From Ptiloglossa arizonensis (Eukaryota > Arthropoda > Insecta > Hymenoptera > Colletidae), in assembly GCF_051014685.1 (NCBI RefSeq), contig NC_135061.1, positions 6,310,029 to 6,374,028 of the forward strand: DNA of 64,000 bases. Direction: 5' to 3'. This document shows, piece by piece, positions 25,773 to 39,453 of the stretch. Position 1 is the first letter of the stretch, and the number at the start of each line of letters is the position of its first letter. The notes under the pieces are model-generated. The model ran no database searches and was not told where the DNA came from. It was given only the letters and a program-made list of their open reading frames with translations. A program made the position numbers and the translations under genes.

Positions 25773-28700
25773 TCAAACGCAGAATTAAATCACTCGTTTA
25801 AACTCGATGGAATCGAAATTTAACCGTTTTATCGCGATACTTTAATCGCAGAACAAATTCTCGAGATCAGAAGCAAAATCGAGAAGGGTACCAAACTAAT
25901 TCCTGAGTAACCGCCCGAGTGTAGAGAAAAAATAGAAAAAAAATGTTGATTTTGCTTGCCTTAGATTAAAATTCCTACTTTACGTCAAATTATGTATTTT
26001 CCGGTTTTTTCTGCTTTCGAGATAATAATGAACACGCCAAAGCTAATAGATACGCGTACAATGACTAATCGAAGAATCGAAGATACCGATCGCGATCATT
26101 TGGAAATTCGATTCTTACTGACTCGAAGATCGTTAACGTCGTAACAGTTTAGGTGTGCATTTAAACGATCGTCGCGAAAGGTCATCTCGCCTCAATGTGT
26201 TTTCCTCGTGCTAACGACTATCAACAAACTGACAGTTACAATTCAAGTGAAATGGACGTGCCTGCTATCGATCGGAGCTTTGCATTCCCAATAAATCGTC
26301 AACGAAACTTGTTAAACTATAAGTGTCATTTCAGTCGAGATAGACGTAAAGGTACACTAATATGCTATAAATTACAGAATATATTTGTATTTTTTAAACT
26401 TTACTGCCATAATTTTTTTATGCTGCTTGGAATATACTTTAGATCTGATGTAGCAAGGTAAAGATATGTTTACATACTGTCGACGGGCCATATGTATAAG
26501 TGTAGTAACAAGTGTGTATGTGTGAATGCTGGTTCGTTAGGGTTATACTTTTCTAATTATCTAACAGATGGCGGCATAGGTATCATATTAGTCTGAATAC
26601 GTGTTGTACAACTGCCGGTCGATCGAGATCTAAGAGTGATAAACTAGCCTGTGTCTCCATCTATCCATGGAGGCGCCAAACTTGATGACTGTTTTTTAAA
26701 TATTTCACCGCTAGATGGCGCAACGAGTACTAAAAATAGACTATGAGACGGATTTGAAATTTAACACGTGGTCTGTTTATAGAGATTGGTTTTTAAGATG
26801 ACAATTCGTGTTCAAGCGGTATTAAATCCGAGATATAAAGAAATAGCTTCCAAATTTTTTAAAAGATCGTGTACAACCACTGAATAGCGAAGTTTATAAT
26901 TTCTTTGATATGCGTTACTATAACCTACAAAAAATATTAACAAGTGTCTCAACACTCCTAACACTTAAGAGATTAAAAAGGATCATACGAATTTTAACAA
27001 GAAAGCCTTCTTAAAAGAAGGTTTCATCCACGAAGTATAAGCAATAATTTTAAAAAGAAAAACAAAAACTAGTAATAATCATCATTCAACTATGAAAAAG
27101 ACATTAAAGTCAAATACAAAACCTTCTTGGGTAACATAAATATATTTTCTAGGTAGTTAAAATTCTTCTGGAAGCCTATATCCCTGGTCACAAGAAGGAA
27201 AAAAAAGAGCTAATAAGAAGTTTTGATGTTGAACTTAATCTTGTTGATCTTAATAAACACAAATTCATTTTGTCAAACAAGATCAACTTGTGATGCTCGA
27301 TTCAAGTTTTTCCTATATTATTTTAACTTATTCATCAAATGGAATTACTATTTTTCTATAAGATTGATATTTTGAAAAAGTTGTACAGAGATTGATTTCT
27401 TAAGAAGAATTTCTCTTTTGGAATGCCATTTCTGGATAATAATTAGAAGTTGAATTATGTCGGATCTAATGAAGAAGGACAATTGAATATATTATAGAAA
27501 CCAAACACTGTATGCTTATGTGTTAAAATAAACCAGAGGCATGCATTAGTTCATAGTTTTTCAGTCAAATGTTTACAGGAATCTCTTCCAAATATTAGTT
27601 CTTGATACAGTAATATTGGTATTATCATTATTACAATTATTTAATATATAGTAAATTTAATTACGTCTTAATTTCTATTAATTGTAAGTATTAAGATTAG
27701 ATAACAACTGAATTAATTATAAACAATACCTATTGGGTAATTAGTGGTTGTTAACATCATTTTGCTGAAATATTAATTTTCCGATTAAGTAGCAAAAAAA
27801 AAACAATTGAATTACAAATCAATGACATCACATAGTCTGGAAAATATAAATAAATCCTCTGTAACCCAAAATTTGCAGTCTTCCTAGAACTTCCAAGATG
27901 GCTGGATTGCCTCAGTTCGGACTTTTCATTCTTAGATCTCTAGCTTTTCCTCCTGACCTCCAATAACTTCCACTGACGTTCCTTAACCCCTTAGGAAAAC
28001 TATTGACCCTTGTTAATGATTATTAACTATTAGTGAACTCGGTTGAACACCTCTCAATTTTAAAACGTAATCGTTTCCCCGTTTACTTAATTTGACCGTT
28101 TAGTTTAGGTAACTGTATTTAACCGGTTCTCGACTTTATTTCTTTATTCTTATCTATGTTTTCTTACTCCTCAGCTAGGTACAGCTAAGAATTTATAACA
28201 AGATATTTTCTTAATTGTTCGCTACTTTTATTTTCGCATTATTTCGTACAGTAACACAGACGGAAGATTAATCAGACGTCGAACTATGATACCTCATCCG
28301 CTGCAAAAATCTATCATTTGAATTTACAATTAGTCCAAACTGATTTTAAGGTCGCATTCGTACGAATGACTGTAAAGTCTAAGAATAAATGAGACTCGAT
28401 AAATTTTAGTAAGGTGCTAGAGTAGTGACTTTGAAAATATTCTTAGCTACATGCATTCTAGCACAATAATAATAATACTAATGTATTACAAATTCTATCT
28501 CTTTTCACATCTCTGTGATGTTCTTACATTAACCGTGAGAATGAATTGAAGTAATGCTTACAACATTTTCTAAAATTGATACGACAAATTGTTTACGAAA
28601 GATCTTCCGAATATCTGTTGTGTTTTAATCCTCGTTGCCAAAAGCGTTACAATCTTGTTTGATTGTGTAATGATAACGTTGGATTTCATACCAAAATGAT

Positions 28701-29843
28701 AAAGGAGTTTTTCGAGTGACCCAGTTGTACAACATTCCTTCGTTGGTTGGTTGCTAGGTCTGTTTTATTCCTCGTCCGTGCTTGCACCTCGCTGTATCAA
28801 CTCGTCATCAATAAATTGTACGTTTGTATTTACATTACATCTGTGAACCCTTTTATGGCAACGTGCTACAATTTAGTACGACGACAAATTCATAACATTT
28901 GATGCATGTTGGTCTTTTCTCGATTAGAAAAATTTTACCATTATCTGCAAAACTTTGCCTTTACCATTATCTGCAAATATAAAGTACTCGAAATTTTTGA
29001 TACGCAGTGCTCGTATCAAAAGAACGAACTTAATAATTCATGGAACACTATGATGTACTGTTTGTAGAATAATCAACAAAAACATAGATAAGGCATTTTC
29101 TAATTATTCTAATTTAGATTCACAGATTACTTCTGTACAAAACACTTTAATTTGGAAACAAGGCCAAATAGATCACATACCGATGTTTATTTTAATGTTT
29201 TTAAGGGCTAAATTCATCGTTGAAGTGAACTTCACATATTACGGGTCAATTTGTTCTATTTACTAGATATCGAGGAACATTTACATAAAAAACAGTATTT
29301 AATTCGATTTATAGCAAATTGTTTAGTCACTGATTAGCGTATCATATCTATACTGGTACATTAATCGCGATACGTTAATTTCTATAAATTCTTGTTAATT
29401 GTAGATCATTTTGTAATAAAAAAAATGTTATAGTACGTACGTGTGACGTTTCTTTTCATAATACATAGTTGTAAATTTTACATTATATAAATTTCATCGT
29501 GAAAACTATTCAATTTTACTCCTTTGATAATCACTATAGACTTTGGTTTTAATTTTTTGTACTTATTGGTCAATAATGTTTCAATAAAAACGAAGCGACA
29601 ATTTTTAGCTTTTGTATCGCTAAAAAACTTAAGATTCTTTTTTAGTACTTTTTTAAAGTGCATATGAATTCGATTTATTATTAAATAAATTTTTGCCAAA
29701 AGTAAATTTGAGCCCGTAATTTGAATCGAAAGTTAAATATATTTGTTCCGAGAAAGAATGTTAATTTTAATTAGTTTTAATTTTATTTTACAGCGGCGCA
29801 GTCAGTATAAAGATCCTGCTATCGTTCTGCGCCTCTTATCGCA
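25773..29843. other. Gene-poor gap before the metalloproteinase
   Basis: Mostly AT-rich non-coding DNA. Two AGATGGCG motifs lie at about 26,566 and 26,713. Apart from the doubtful exon at 26,195 nothing coding is supported. The minus-strand frame at 29,478-29,699 is Lys/Ile-rich and looks like chance in AT-rich sequence. Confidence 0.5.
26195..26352 (+). CDS. Possible orphan first coding exon
   Basis: An ATG at 26195 opens a frame of about 52 residues with mixed, protein-like composition, ending at AAAG before GTACAC, a weak donor. It is divergent from the unknown minus-strand gene that starts at 25,772, so the two could share a promoter. I found no partner exon and recognise no domain. It may equally be a chance frame. 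Confidence 0.15.
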
Positions 29844-32800
29844 ATGTATATTCTAATTTATCTTTATTTGACTGCTTTTCCATTTATTCACTCCATTCGG
29901 GTAATATACATTTTAAATATTTTAATAAGTATCCTTAAAAAGATCAAAATTTTTATATTTGTCCTTAATTCTAAAGTTACGTGTAACACTTCTATAAATG
30001 TTCTACCTAGTATTTATCAAGCATTTAGAAAAAGATGACATCGAAAATAAACTTTCACGCAACAATTTTAATTATTAATTGTATTTGTAGCTCCACGAAT
30101 TGATGACTGCGGACGAAGTGATGGGAATATTTCAAACAACTTATGACGCTGGTAGATTAAAAATGTTTACCGAATGCATATAAAAAAAAATATAATGTAA
30201 CATTCACCTACTCTATACTCAATAAGTTATTAACAGTAGCTAATAATTAACCATGTGCTGTAGCATGTTGGCATGTGTTTATTTTGTAAAATTATACATA
30301 GAGGCCTGTATAGTTATATCAATTAGATACAATATAAAAGTGTATATATTTTAAATATCGAGACTAAGTGTTCAAATTTCTTGTTCATTTTCAAGTTCTT
30401 CGTTACAGTGCCCAAATACGAAGTTGTACGCGTCTTATGTTCTTTCAACGTCGCAAACGAGAATGATAGCAGAAAAATGCATATAAAAGCATTCGCTCAA
30501 GAAATCGAACTCTTTCTGAAGCTTAGTAACGGATACCTTGCTAGCGAAGATACACCTTTGTGGATGGTGAACTCCAATCAACATGCCTTAGAAGGACTCC
30601 AATACACTTTGATACCGAATGTAAGCTTCTTCGTCGAAGTTTATTTATTTCTAACACATACAATGTGTTTATTTATTTGTAACGTATACAAACGATAATT
30701 TTTTTTAGGCCCTGAAGGATATTGGAACTCCAATGCAAGACGAAAAAGCAGGTGCAGCGATTTTGGTCACGTTACAAAACAATATGTGGCCTGTTTTTGT
30801 GAGTTGCACCTGGTATTGAAGAATTGACCATTTTTATAAATCATGCAAATATTTAACTTATATATTACTTTCTTTAACGAACCAACAAATCGACATTGTC
30901 TTTTTAAATTCTTTTTACATGTTTTTCAAAAACTCAGTTACAATCATTGCGAATATTATTGCACTCTACAAAAGTAGATACGAATTGTTTATTAATCGTA
31001 TGATTGAATTTTAGGATGGGTTCCTTCCTTCAAATTTAGTCATACGATCCTTGCCGGAACGCGTTATAAGAGACATTTTACATGAAGAAGATGGACTGTT
31101 CGAGCCATTTTTTAATGAAAGTAACACAACGAACGATTTGTTTTACACATACCATCACATTGTTTATGAAATGATTCCATCAAAAAAATACGAAGATTTT
31201 AGTAAGCAAGTTCATTTTATTTTATTTTTATGAAACGATCGAGCAAATTAAACAATTCTATTTAAATTTTATTATTTTCCAGACATAGCAAATCCAATAC
31301 CTAACAGGTATCAAATTCCGGAAGTGATATATCCAGAAATCTTGGTAGTTGTTGATTACAGTTTGTATTTGTAAGTAACAATTTTTTATAATTTCATTAA
31401 TTTTAATTTACTGTAATGAACGAAACTGTTCGTTTATTTATTTCTTCATAAAATACTTATAAAATAAGCTTACATATTTTTACAAGCACTTTATAATTAA
31501 TTTTAAGCATAAAGACATGCTTATAGAAAATCTTCCAAAAGGTTCAGTTGTATTAAAATGAAATGATGTTTAAAAATGAATTTTTTATTCTAGAATGTTA
31601 GGTAAAGACCTAAATTTAGCTAAGCGATATATCGTTGCATTTTGGAATGGAGTGGATTTAAGATATCGTTCAATGACGAATCCAAAAATACGATTAAATA
31701 TTGCAGGTATTATTATAGGAATGGTAAGTTTTTGTATTCTCTTTTTATATGTTTTGTTGCATCTTATGAATAACGTATAGACATTTCTTAATCTTCATTA
31801 TCTACCATATATATTAATTACAAAATGAAATTCTAGTTTTGTTAAATTTTTTTTCTTAGAATTTGTTAAATGATCTTATATATAAAATTTTATTCCAGGA
31901 CATGTGTGCAATTCCATACATAGAAAAGAGCCGTGTGGATTCGAAATTAGTAGATGCCGATAAAGCTTTATCTGGTATGGCGAAATATTTTTATCAGGAA
32001 AAAAGAATCCCATGGAACATTTACGATATAGCAATGTCGACAACCCAGTAAGTAATGAAGAATTATCTTAATTAGATAAAAATATACGAAGTATCTTTTT
32101 CCAAATTTGTTGAATATAATAAATCAATGGTATAATATTATTTATACGTAATTGGAATCAATTGTCCAAAAATGATCTTTATTACTAAATATAATAATTA
32201 CTGCCATTTGTTTCTTTCAGTTTTGATTTATGCACTAAACTGGACGAACATTTATGCGACCCAGCAACATTAGGTAAGCATATTTCCAATACAAAAATAA
32301 ATTACACGATTTTAAATTTGATGTAATATAAGTATGTTTCCAAGGCGAAAACTTATTATCCAATTATAAATTATAAATACAATTGTAACTGTAAATATAG
32401 ATGTAGAAACTAATAATATGAATCAATATTGGCAGGTTATTCTTACGTGGGTGGTGCATGCAACAGAAATTTTATAAAAAAAACATCATCAGCTGTTGCA
32501 GTAGCTGAAGATAATGGTGGCTTTAGTGGCATCATACCAGTAGCTCATGAGTTAGGGCATTTGTAAGTTGCTCTAGCTGTAAATTTTGTACTATCGTATT
32601 TAATTTAATAAAAATTGGAGAAAATACAGAATATCCTCCATATCTTTTAATCAATCATCTAAACATCTCAACAAAAATCTCATTTCGAGCCAAAAATATT
32701 TTTATTATTTCAGATTAGGATCCCACCACGATGGCGATCCAAGAGATCCCGGAAATTGTTCTTCAAACGACGGTTATCTTATGTCGAGCACTCTAACATT

Positions 32801-33936
32801 GGACGAAAACCAATTCAAGTTGTCCAACTGTAGCTTAAATGCGTTACGCAAATTTATCAGGTGATTTTTTATTTTATATATTAATTATGATCGAATAACG
32901 AATAATCAATTACCATAAATAGAATATAAATCTTCATCATTAATACAGTTTCTTAATTGGAAAAACTTTTTAGTATTTTTGACTGCAGCTTTTAATCACT
33001 ATCCAACGTCATTCTTTGCAAAAATAAACGTTTCTAAGACTTCCTCTTCATATGACCTAGTCTTTCTATTATCTCTAAACAACCCCATTCTACTATCTCT
33101 TAACAATCTCGGATTGAGCTATTATCTCTTAACAACCCCATTCTACTATCTCTTAACAATCTCGGATTGAGCTATTACCTCTAAATAACTCGCTCTACTA
33201 TCTCTTGACTACATTTATACATAAATCAATTTTACAATATTCCCCGTGTATGGATAAATAATATTATACATTCATATTACTTAAAATAAACATATATTCG
33301 TTTGTCAGTATATAATACCTCCTTCCTTAAAATAAAATTTAAATTGAATACTTAGAATTGGTACTTTTGTTTAAAGAATAAAGATGATCAAATTTTAACG
33401 AGCCAAATATTTCAGTGAAGATAGAGCAAAATGCCTTTACGACGAACCACCGAAAGCTACGGCGATAAGAACTATTTTACCTGGAAAATTAATGTCTTTG
33501 GACGAGCAATGTAGAAAAGTTTACGGTGGTGGAGCATGTAACGTAAGTATTTGAAAAATATACAAATAATTTTATATTAACTTTGCAATATTTGTATAGA
33601 AAAACTCATCGTCGGTCTGCTATCGACTAGACTGCGAGGTTCTTGATTCTAATGGCGAATGTGCAGCAATTGCAGCAGCAGCAGAAGGTTCTTCTTGTGA
33701 AACCAATGGTGTAAGTTCATAATTTATTAAAGGATCGTCCATGTAAATAATTTTTAAGAATTTTATATTACGATAACTAACCATTTTTAATATTTTAAAC
33801 AGTTCTATATTAATATAATGACTATATTAATATAATTATTTTATTTTTCCCTTAATAGATATGTCTTGATGGACAGTGTGTGTTGGAAGGAACAGAAACT
33901 AAACAGGAAAGAAGTTATATATCAGAAATGAAATAA
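29844..33936 (+). CDS. Secreted M12B (ADAM/reprolysin) zinc metalloproteinase, venom-metalloproteinase-like
   Basis: Fourteen exons give 538 residues: 29844-29900, 30091-30151, 30409-30620, 30709-30798, 31015-31201, 31283-31370, 31594-31723, 31899-32047, 32221-32273, 32436-32562, 32714-32860, 33416-33542, 33600-33710, 33859-33936. Exon 1 encodes a hydrophobic signal peptide. Residues about 20-210 form the propeptide. The catalytic domain follows, with the zinc motif HELGHLLGSHHD (His380, Glu381, His384, His390) and a downstream Met408 as Met-turn. The last 100 or so residues hold paired cysteines like an ADAM cysteine-rich region. There is no disintegrin loop, thrombospondin repeat or membrane anchor, so it is short for ADAMTS but usual for insect venom-metalloproteinase-like proteins. 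All catalytic residues are present, so it is probably an active secreted endopeptidase. Whether it is a venom component or has a body function cannot be told from sequence. Confidence 0.92.
33066..33212. repeat. 53-bp minisatellite in metalloproteinase intron 11
   Basis: Units around CATTCTACTATCTCTTAACA repeat with a 53-bp period (CA at 33086 and 33139), with partial, more diverged units at both ends. It lies inside the longest intron of the gene. Confidence 0.85.
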
Positions 33937-34467
33937 GTTTAAGGTGTACTTCAATCTTTAAGAAGTTTTTAAAATGTGATATTAATCAAGAGATACTTTT
34001 ATACTGAATCAATGATTTTTAATTAAACCTTGAGTTTTAATGCATCACCAAACACATTATATACTTAAGTATATGTTGAAGTATATTTCATTGATATTAC
34101 TGTGAATCTATCATATTAAAATATTTTGTTTCTCTTATGCATTAAACTATTAATATATACAAATATATTAACGACATTATATAAAACATACAAAATGAAA
34201 AGTTGAGGCAATAATTCTCTTCTACATTGTACCTATGTAATTTCTTGTAATTACTTAAATATTATAACAAAAATTTATAAATTATGTTGACAAACTTACA
34301 GTATTAATCATACATTAGAAAAAAAATTGTTAATCAATTAAAAATATTTTAAAGTAATATTTTAAAACAATAAGTAATTGGTTAATTTAAATAGTTGCTT
34401 ATTTTAAATACAAAAGTGTAAACTCAAATTTAAATATTACAAAATAAAATACATAATAATACTGGTG

Positions 34468-35131
34468 TCACTTAACAATTTTTGGTTCTATACCTATTTC
34501 CTCGTGTAATTCAGTTTTGCTACCAGGATAGTTTTCTAAAATACAATCTATAATGTCTGTACATAAACGTTTTCGTTTTGTGTATTCACGAGAGTAATCA
34601 TTCATTGCTTTCTCTGTCTTCCTTTTAAGTTCACCTATGTCTTCTGTACCACTTGACTCCATCAACGTATCCAATTTATTTGAAAATACCTTAATATTCT
34701 CCTCTAGAAAAGCTTTTTGTTTCTTTGCTTCTTCAATTGTAATACTAGATTTTACAGAAATCAATAAAGCTTCGTGTATTTTAATTTCTTTTTCCAATTC
34801 CTGATATTTGCTTTCAACTTCATTAGCATGTGCTTGCATTTCTTTATCTATCCTCATTAATTCTTCTACATCTTGATTCAAATCTTGCATTACACAGTAA
34901 ACCTTTTGCTTTCCATAAACCTAATGTAAAAATCTGTCAGTTATATTGCTTAATTTTTATACTTAATACTATTTATCTTACTTTTTCAAATATTTTTTTT
35001 TCAGTCACCAACTTATCTATAGCTTTTTGTACAGCCACTTTACCATACTCATTATGCAGACTACATACTATATCGTTAACACTATATGGCCTATTCTGTA
35101 CTTTCATATATTTATATACAGTTTCTGCCAT
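34468..35131 (-). CDS. Hop2: HOP2 / PSMC3IP, meiotic homologous-pairing protein
   Basis: Two minus-strand exons, 34982-35131 and 34468-34920, join in phase 0 to 200 residues; human PSMC3IP is 217. The N-terminal 60 residues form the winged-helix DNA-binding domain, with the family phrases QNRPYS near residue 12 and VYGKQKVY at 51-58. Residues about 60-150 are a long coiled coil expected to pair with MND1. The C-terminal 50 residues are charged. In the family, HOP2-MND1 stimulates strand exchange by RAD51 or DMC1 during meiosis. The gene is convergent with the metalloproteinase; about 530 bp separate the two stops. Start chosen: the ATG at 35131 aligns with the family start. Confidence 0.93.
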
Positions 35132-38100
35132 TATTACTTATAATTTGTTTCGCCTTTTTATTCACCCCAAGTATTCTGAGGAATATTAATGTATTAATAA
35201 TTATTTAAGAGCGAATTATTAAAAGTACTGATTACAACAGATTGCTTGAAGTAGTATGAAGTATTATAAATTTCATGTGCATATATACATTTTATAATTG
35301 ATATTTTTATTACTTACATTATTAAGCATGAGATTATTAATTCAAAACTTGTTACTTCGTTATTCTCCACTACTTATCTACCTTTATCAGAAACATTAAT
35401 ATTGACGGAATTAATGTAACGTAATACGTCTTGATTTGTCACCACGAAAATTTTCCACTGTCTAGGTTAAAAATTCATAACTCTGTCACATAAGAAACAT
35501 GACAATAATTATTATAACAAAATGTAGAATTTATTATGTTTGTACATGCATTTGTTCCATTAATTTATTTTAGAACATTATAAACTGTAATGTAATGCAA
35601 ATAAGCAACAAGTGTTTGTCCTACATTCATAGATCACGTGGTTAATTCAGTAATTCCTTAATCTCTCACGAATATCAAAAGCGCGCGAAATTTGTCAAAC
35701 ATGATAAACTGATGTTATTTAACATTTTTAGACACGAAGAACAAATATTTTGTAAAGTGCACATCAAAATTGCAAAACAATATGACACTGCTTATTCTCT
35801 AGATAGCTATTATGATAATAATGTGCGTAATACGCACACACGTAAAACGTAGAAATAACCGTTTCATAATTTTGAGCAGTCATAATCTTTTAGCTAAATT
35901 GTTAATAATCTGGTTCTTCATCGATTTTGATTACCTTGAAATATGTTGTAAAGGACAATATTTTGAGCAATTTTCTCTTATATATATATATATATATATA
36001 TAACAGGCGATCGGTCTAAGTTTCCGAAATATGGTGTGATGAAATTGTATTTGACAGGTCATAATATTTGGTTGTTATTTAATACAAAATTTATTTAAAT
36101 TTGTTCCCTCCGCATGCATTTTTACTTTGAAAAGATCTAACCTAACCTAACCATTGTGTTAAACTAAGTTATCCTATCCTATATTTAACCCAAGGATAGG
36201 TATGGTTCGTGTAATCCGATACACTAAGCGGTGAATGTGCCAGCTATGCCTGCAATTGTCTCACAAATGCACACTTACGGGCAGAATCCAATTTATACAT
36301 CAAAATATTTTATCCCATGTAAAATTGACCTGTTTATTCTCCGATAAGTGAAATGTTGCGTAGCAATTCGTGCATCTATGTATAAGATACAGTGTAATAC
36401 TGTTTCAATAGCGCCACTTGCTTAGAAATTGATTTATCATATTCGACACTTATTCCTTTCATTGACGATGGCGAATACCATTCAATGTCCAGTTTCCGAA
36501 TAAACAATTCAAAGCGATCGAATTATTTCTGCGAATAATGCTGGTATAACATTAATTTAAATTCTAAACAGAATTTTTTTATATTCCAGTTCCCTTCAAA
36601 GGGGGCAAGAAGACATTGCAACAGGTATTATACGATCGAATAAATAAGCACGACGATAGTCCATTCTGTTTATTTTTCACGCAAATATTTTTCCCAACGA
36701 ATAAATCGTAAATCGATCGTACTATTCATATCACTCTTCATAAATGTATACATACAGATGCTTACGCGCATAATGAGAGTTGTTCATAGAATTCAATCGA
36801 TCCGAATAGTTTATGGAGTCGAAAACTAAATGGTATTCCCTACGGTCGATAAAGCGGTAAGTTGTTAATTATGGTGGATAAATTTGTAAGTACGTGGTGG
36901 AATGTTGCGATCGACCGCGCAAGAAAAAATTCAAAATCATTGATATCGGTTAAGTTTAATTTTTCAATTCACCCATTATAAGTATTGGTTACCGACTATC
37001 GTGTTATGTTTATATAAACAACATATTAGCAACGATCGTACATTGATGTATACACTGTCACGGACGTGCACGTGTAAGCAGAATCCTATATACAGTATCG
37101 TAGGTTTTTTTATTAATATCTCATAAACTGATAAATATCCAAAACTGAAATTTTACATTTAAGGTCTATATCTTCTTCCCATGACACGGACCAAATTTTA
37201 TAGAACCAGAGCCTCATATTTTTCCCAAGTCTTTTTTAAGATAACATTCGATCAAATGTATGCGAAATGTGTATACATACATATTTATTTTCCTACCCAA
37301 TACGACATCTACTGTTCTTAATGCTTTTATTGGGCTATGAATTGAAACACTTTCTCGCTCCAATCCACGATGTATTCGTAAACGAAACGAATATGATATA
37401 TGATATCTTTGATATCCCATAGAGTAAACAGAACATTCAACACGTCTAACCACATTGAGGAGAGCAAAAACAGCTATTGCAAATAAATCTCTCGATGTGA
37501 GGTAGTGGATGAAGACTAAATTCTGATGATCTGTTATGCATACATACATATATAGAGAGTACCGGTGTGCATAGAAGATTCACGTGTAAGACATAACTGA
37601 GCGAGTTATCGCCAAAGAACGAGCGTGAATAGTGTCATTGAAAAAACGTTGTGTTCTACATTCGTAATGGGTGGATCAATTATTGCACAGTTGAAATGGA
37701 ACGGTTTGACGTCTGTTATATTATGCCATTTAAATTAATTATAACAATCGCGACAATTTTACCTAAAGTTACTTTAGAAATACCAATACGTGTAAAGAAT
37801 TTGTTTACGTTTAATGTGAACGAGTGAATCGAGTAAATATAATGGTCGTAACGTTACATAAACGATGAAATATATTATTCGAATAACGTTGCATTATTAG
37901 AGTAAATTATGAAAATTTTGTTTTGTAAATAGTAAACGGAGCACGAATATTGGAGCATAATCGCTGTACACTGTCTCGACACGTGTGAAGAGCTGTATCG
38001 TGTATTTAATGACCGCAAACAGTCATGAAAAATATGTGCATCGATTGGAAATTGTTTTATATTATCCGCTTGGAAAATTATGCGATACGTATTTGAAAGT

Positions 38101-39355
38101 TTTTCAAATTTAAAGTTTTCAAAATGAGGGTATCAATGTCAACAGCAAAGTATACCTTTCACGTTCATCTGAACCAGCGTGTTAATTTTGAGATTGATTT
38201 CAAACTTTAAAATTAGATTCAGCTTTGATACCTGTTCGATGGATTAATTTATAGATTTCAGATTCGAGTAACCATATATAAATATTGTATGTGGTTTTAT
38301 TTTTGTACGGGTCTGTATGCGTGAGAGGAGTGTTAGTGGGTGTTATTGTCCAAAAGAGTTGCTGGAGAGTCAGTTGGTTGTGAGAGTTCATTGAGAGTAT
38401 AACGAACGAGTTTTACAAGTTAAGTGAGAGAAACAAGCTGTGCGTAATGTAATAGAAAGTTGCCACTTTTATTAAATTCGTTAAATCTGCACAACCTTTT
38501 CTCCTGCGAAATTCACTAAGAACCACTCAGTTGTAAAAAATGCGACTTACAGTGTTCTTCTCGTATACGTATCATGTTATTTTTAATATTTACGAATTAG
38601 AAAGTAATATCATTGGTCTTTTCCCGTTTGCTGTAGCGAAAAGAATACGTAACACGCGTATATTCGCTTACAAGCATTAACAATATTCCTTGTTAATTTA
38701 TCATTTATTGTTAATTATCATTAGCATTTCAACTTACAATTTTACAATGCAACATTACAATCGTGAAACATATATTATCATCGTCTCTCAATACTGTTAG
38801 TAAATTGATTAAATGTGTATTATATTTCATATCGACTGATAATAGATATTGAGATACTATTCATGTAGTGTCATATCCAACAAGAAAAATGTCGAAGTAC
38901 AATGACTTGTACAATTTATTCAATACCTCCAATTACATTCTCTATTACGTATACGGAACTAATCAAGCGAAGAACCAAATGAATAGCTTATTAGCTATGT
39001 TTAAAAACGATAACACACTGTACAACTTTACTACATCTTGAAATTAATTACAAAATTATTTTTACCCAATTAATTGACCCGTAACGATACGATTAGCGAG
39101 ATTTTTTTATTAATAAGGAAGGCTTTAAGATAATCTATTATAAACCACTCGTAACAAACACAACGACCTTGAATATCATATAATTCGTGCATTGAGACCC
39201 GAATGTATATATACAAAACAATCTCATCTCGCGTATATACAAACCGATAAATTTCTACGCTGAAGTAGTAAAACAAACAACACGTGATTGATTGTAATCG
39301 ATGAGATGTCTGAAGATAAGAAATTGATTTTGGGTCTGCTTTTTCTTACCTGCCC
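35132..39355. other. Intergenic region between HOP2 and the dipeptidase
   Basis: No gene was supported. A (TA)12 microsatellite occupies 35979-36002. A CTAACCTAACCTAACC run at 36137-36152 equals about three units of the insect telomere repeat (TTAGG complement). The minus-strand frame at 37214-37549 (111 residues) has no recognisable feature. The region becomes richer in CpG toward the dipeptidase. Confidence 0.55.
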
Positions 39356-39403
39356 TATAAAATCACTGTCCAGTGGGAGTCCACCTCAGATCAATCGATG
39401 TAA
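39356..39403 (+). promoter_or_regulatory. TATA box, initiator and a start-stop ATG of the dipeptidase gene
   Basis: TATAAAA at 39356-39362 lies about 32 bases before a TCAGA initiator-like site (39386-39390), the right distance for RNA polymerase II. The predicted leader contains ATG directly followed by TAA (39398-39403), a minimal upstream frame that usually lowers translation of the main frame beginning at 39454. An A-rich TATA promoter suggests a regulated, not housekeeping, gene. Start-site mapping would be decisive. Confidence 0.55.
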
Positions 39404-39453
39404 CTGTTACTGAATCTCTTTCAGATTGCATAATAAAGTGTTGTACTGGAAAG

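Noticed and set aside
36137..36152. Telomere-like CCTAA run
   Set aside because: Only about three units; too short to suggest a telomere or a fusion site.
37214..37549. 111-residue minus-strand frame
   Set aside because: No family resemblance, no promoter or splice partner; regarded as chance.
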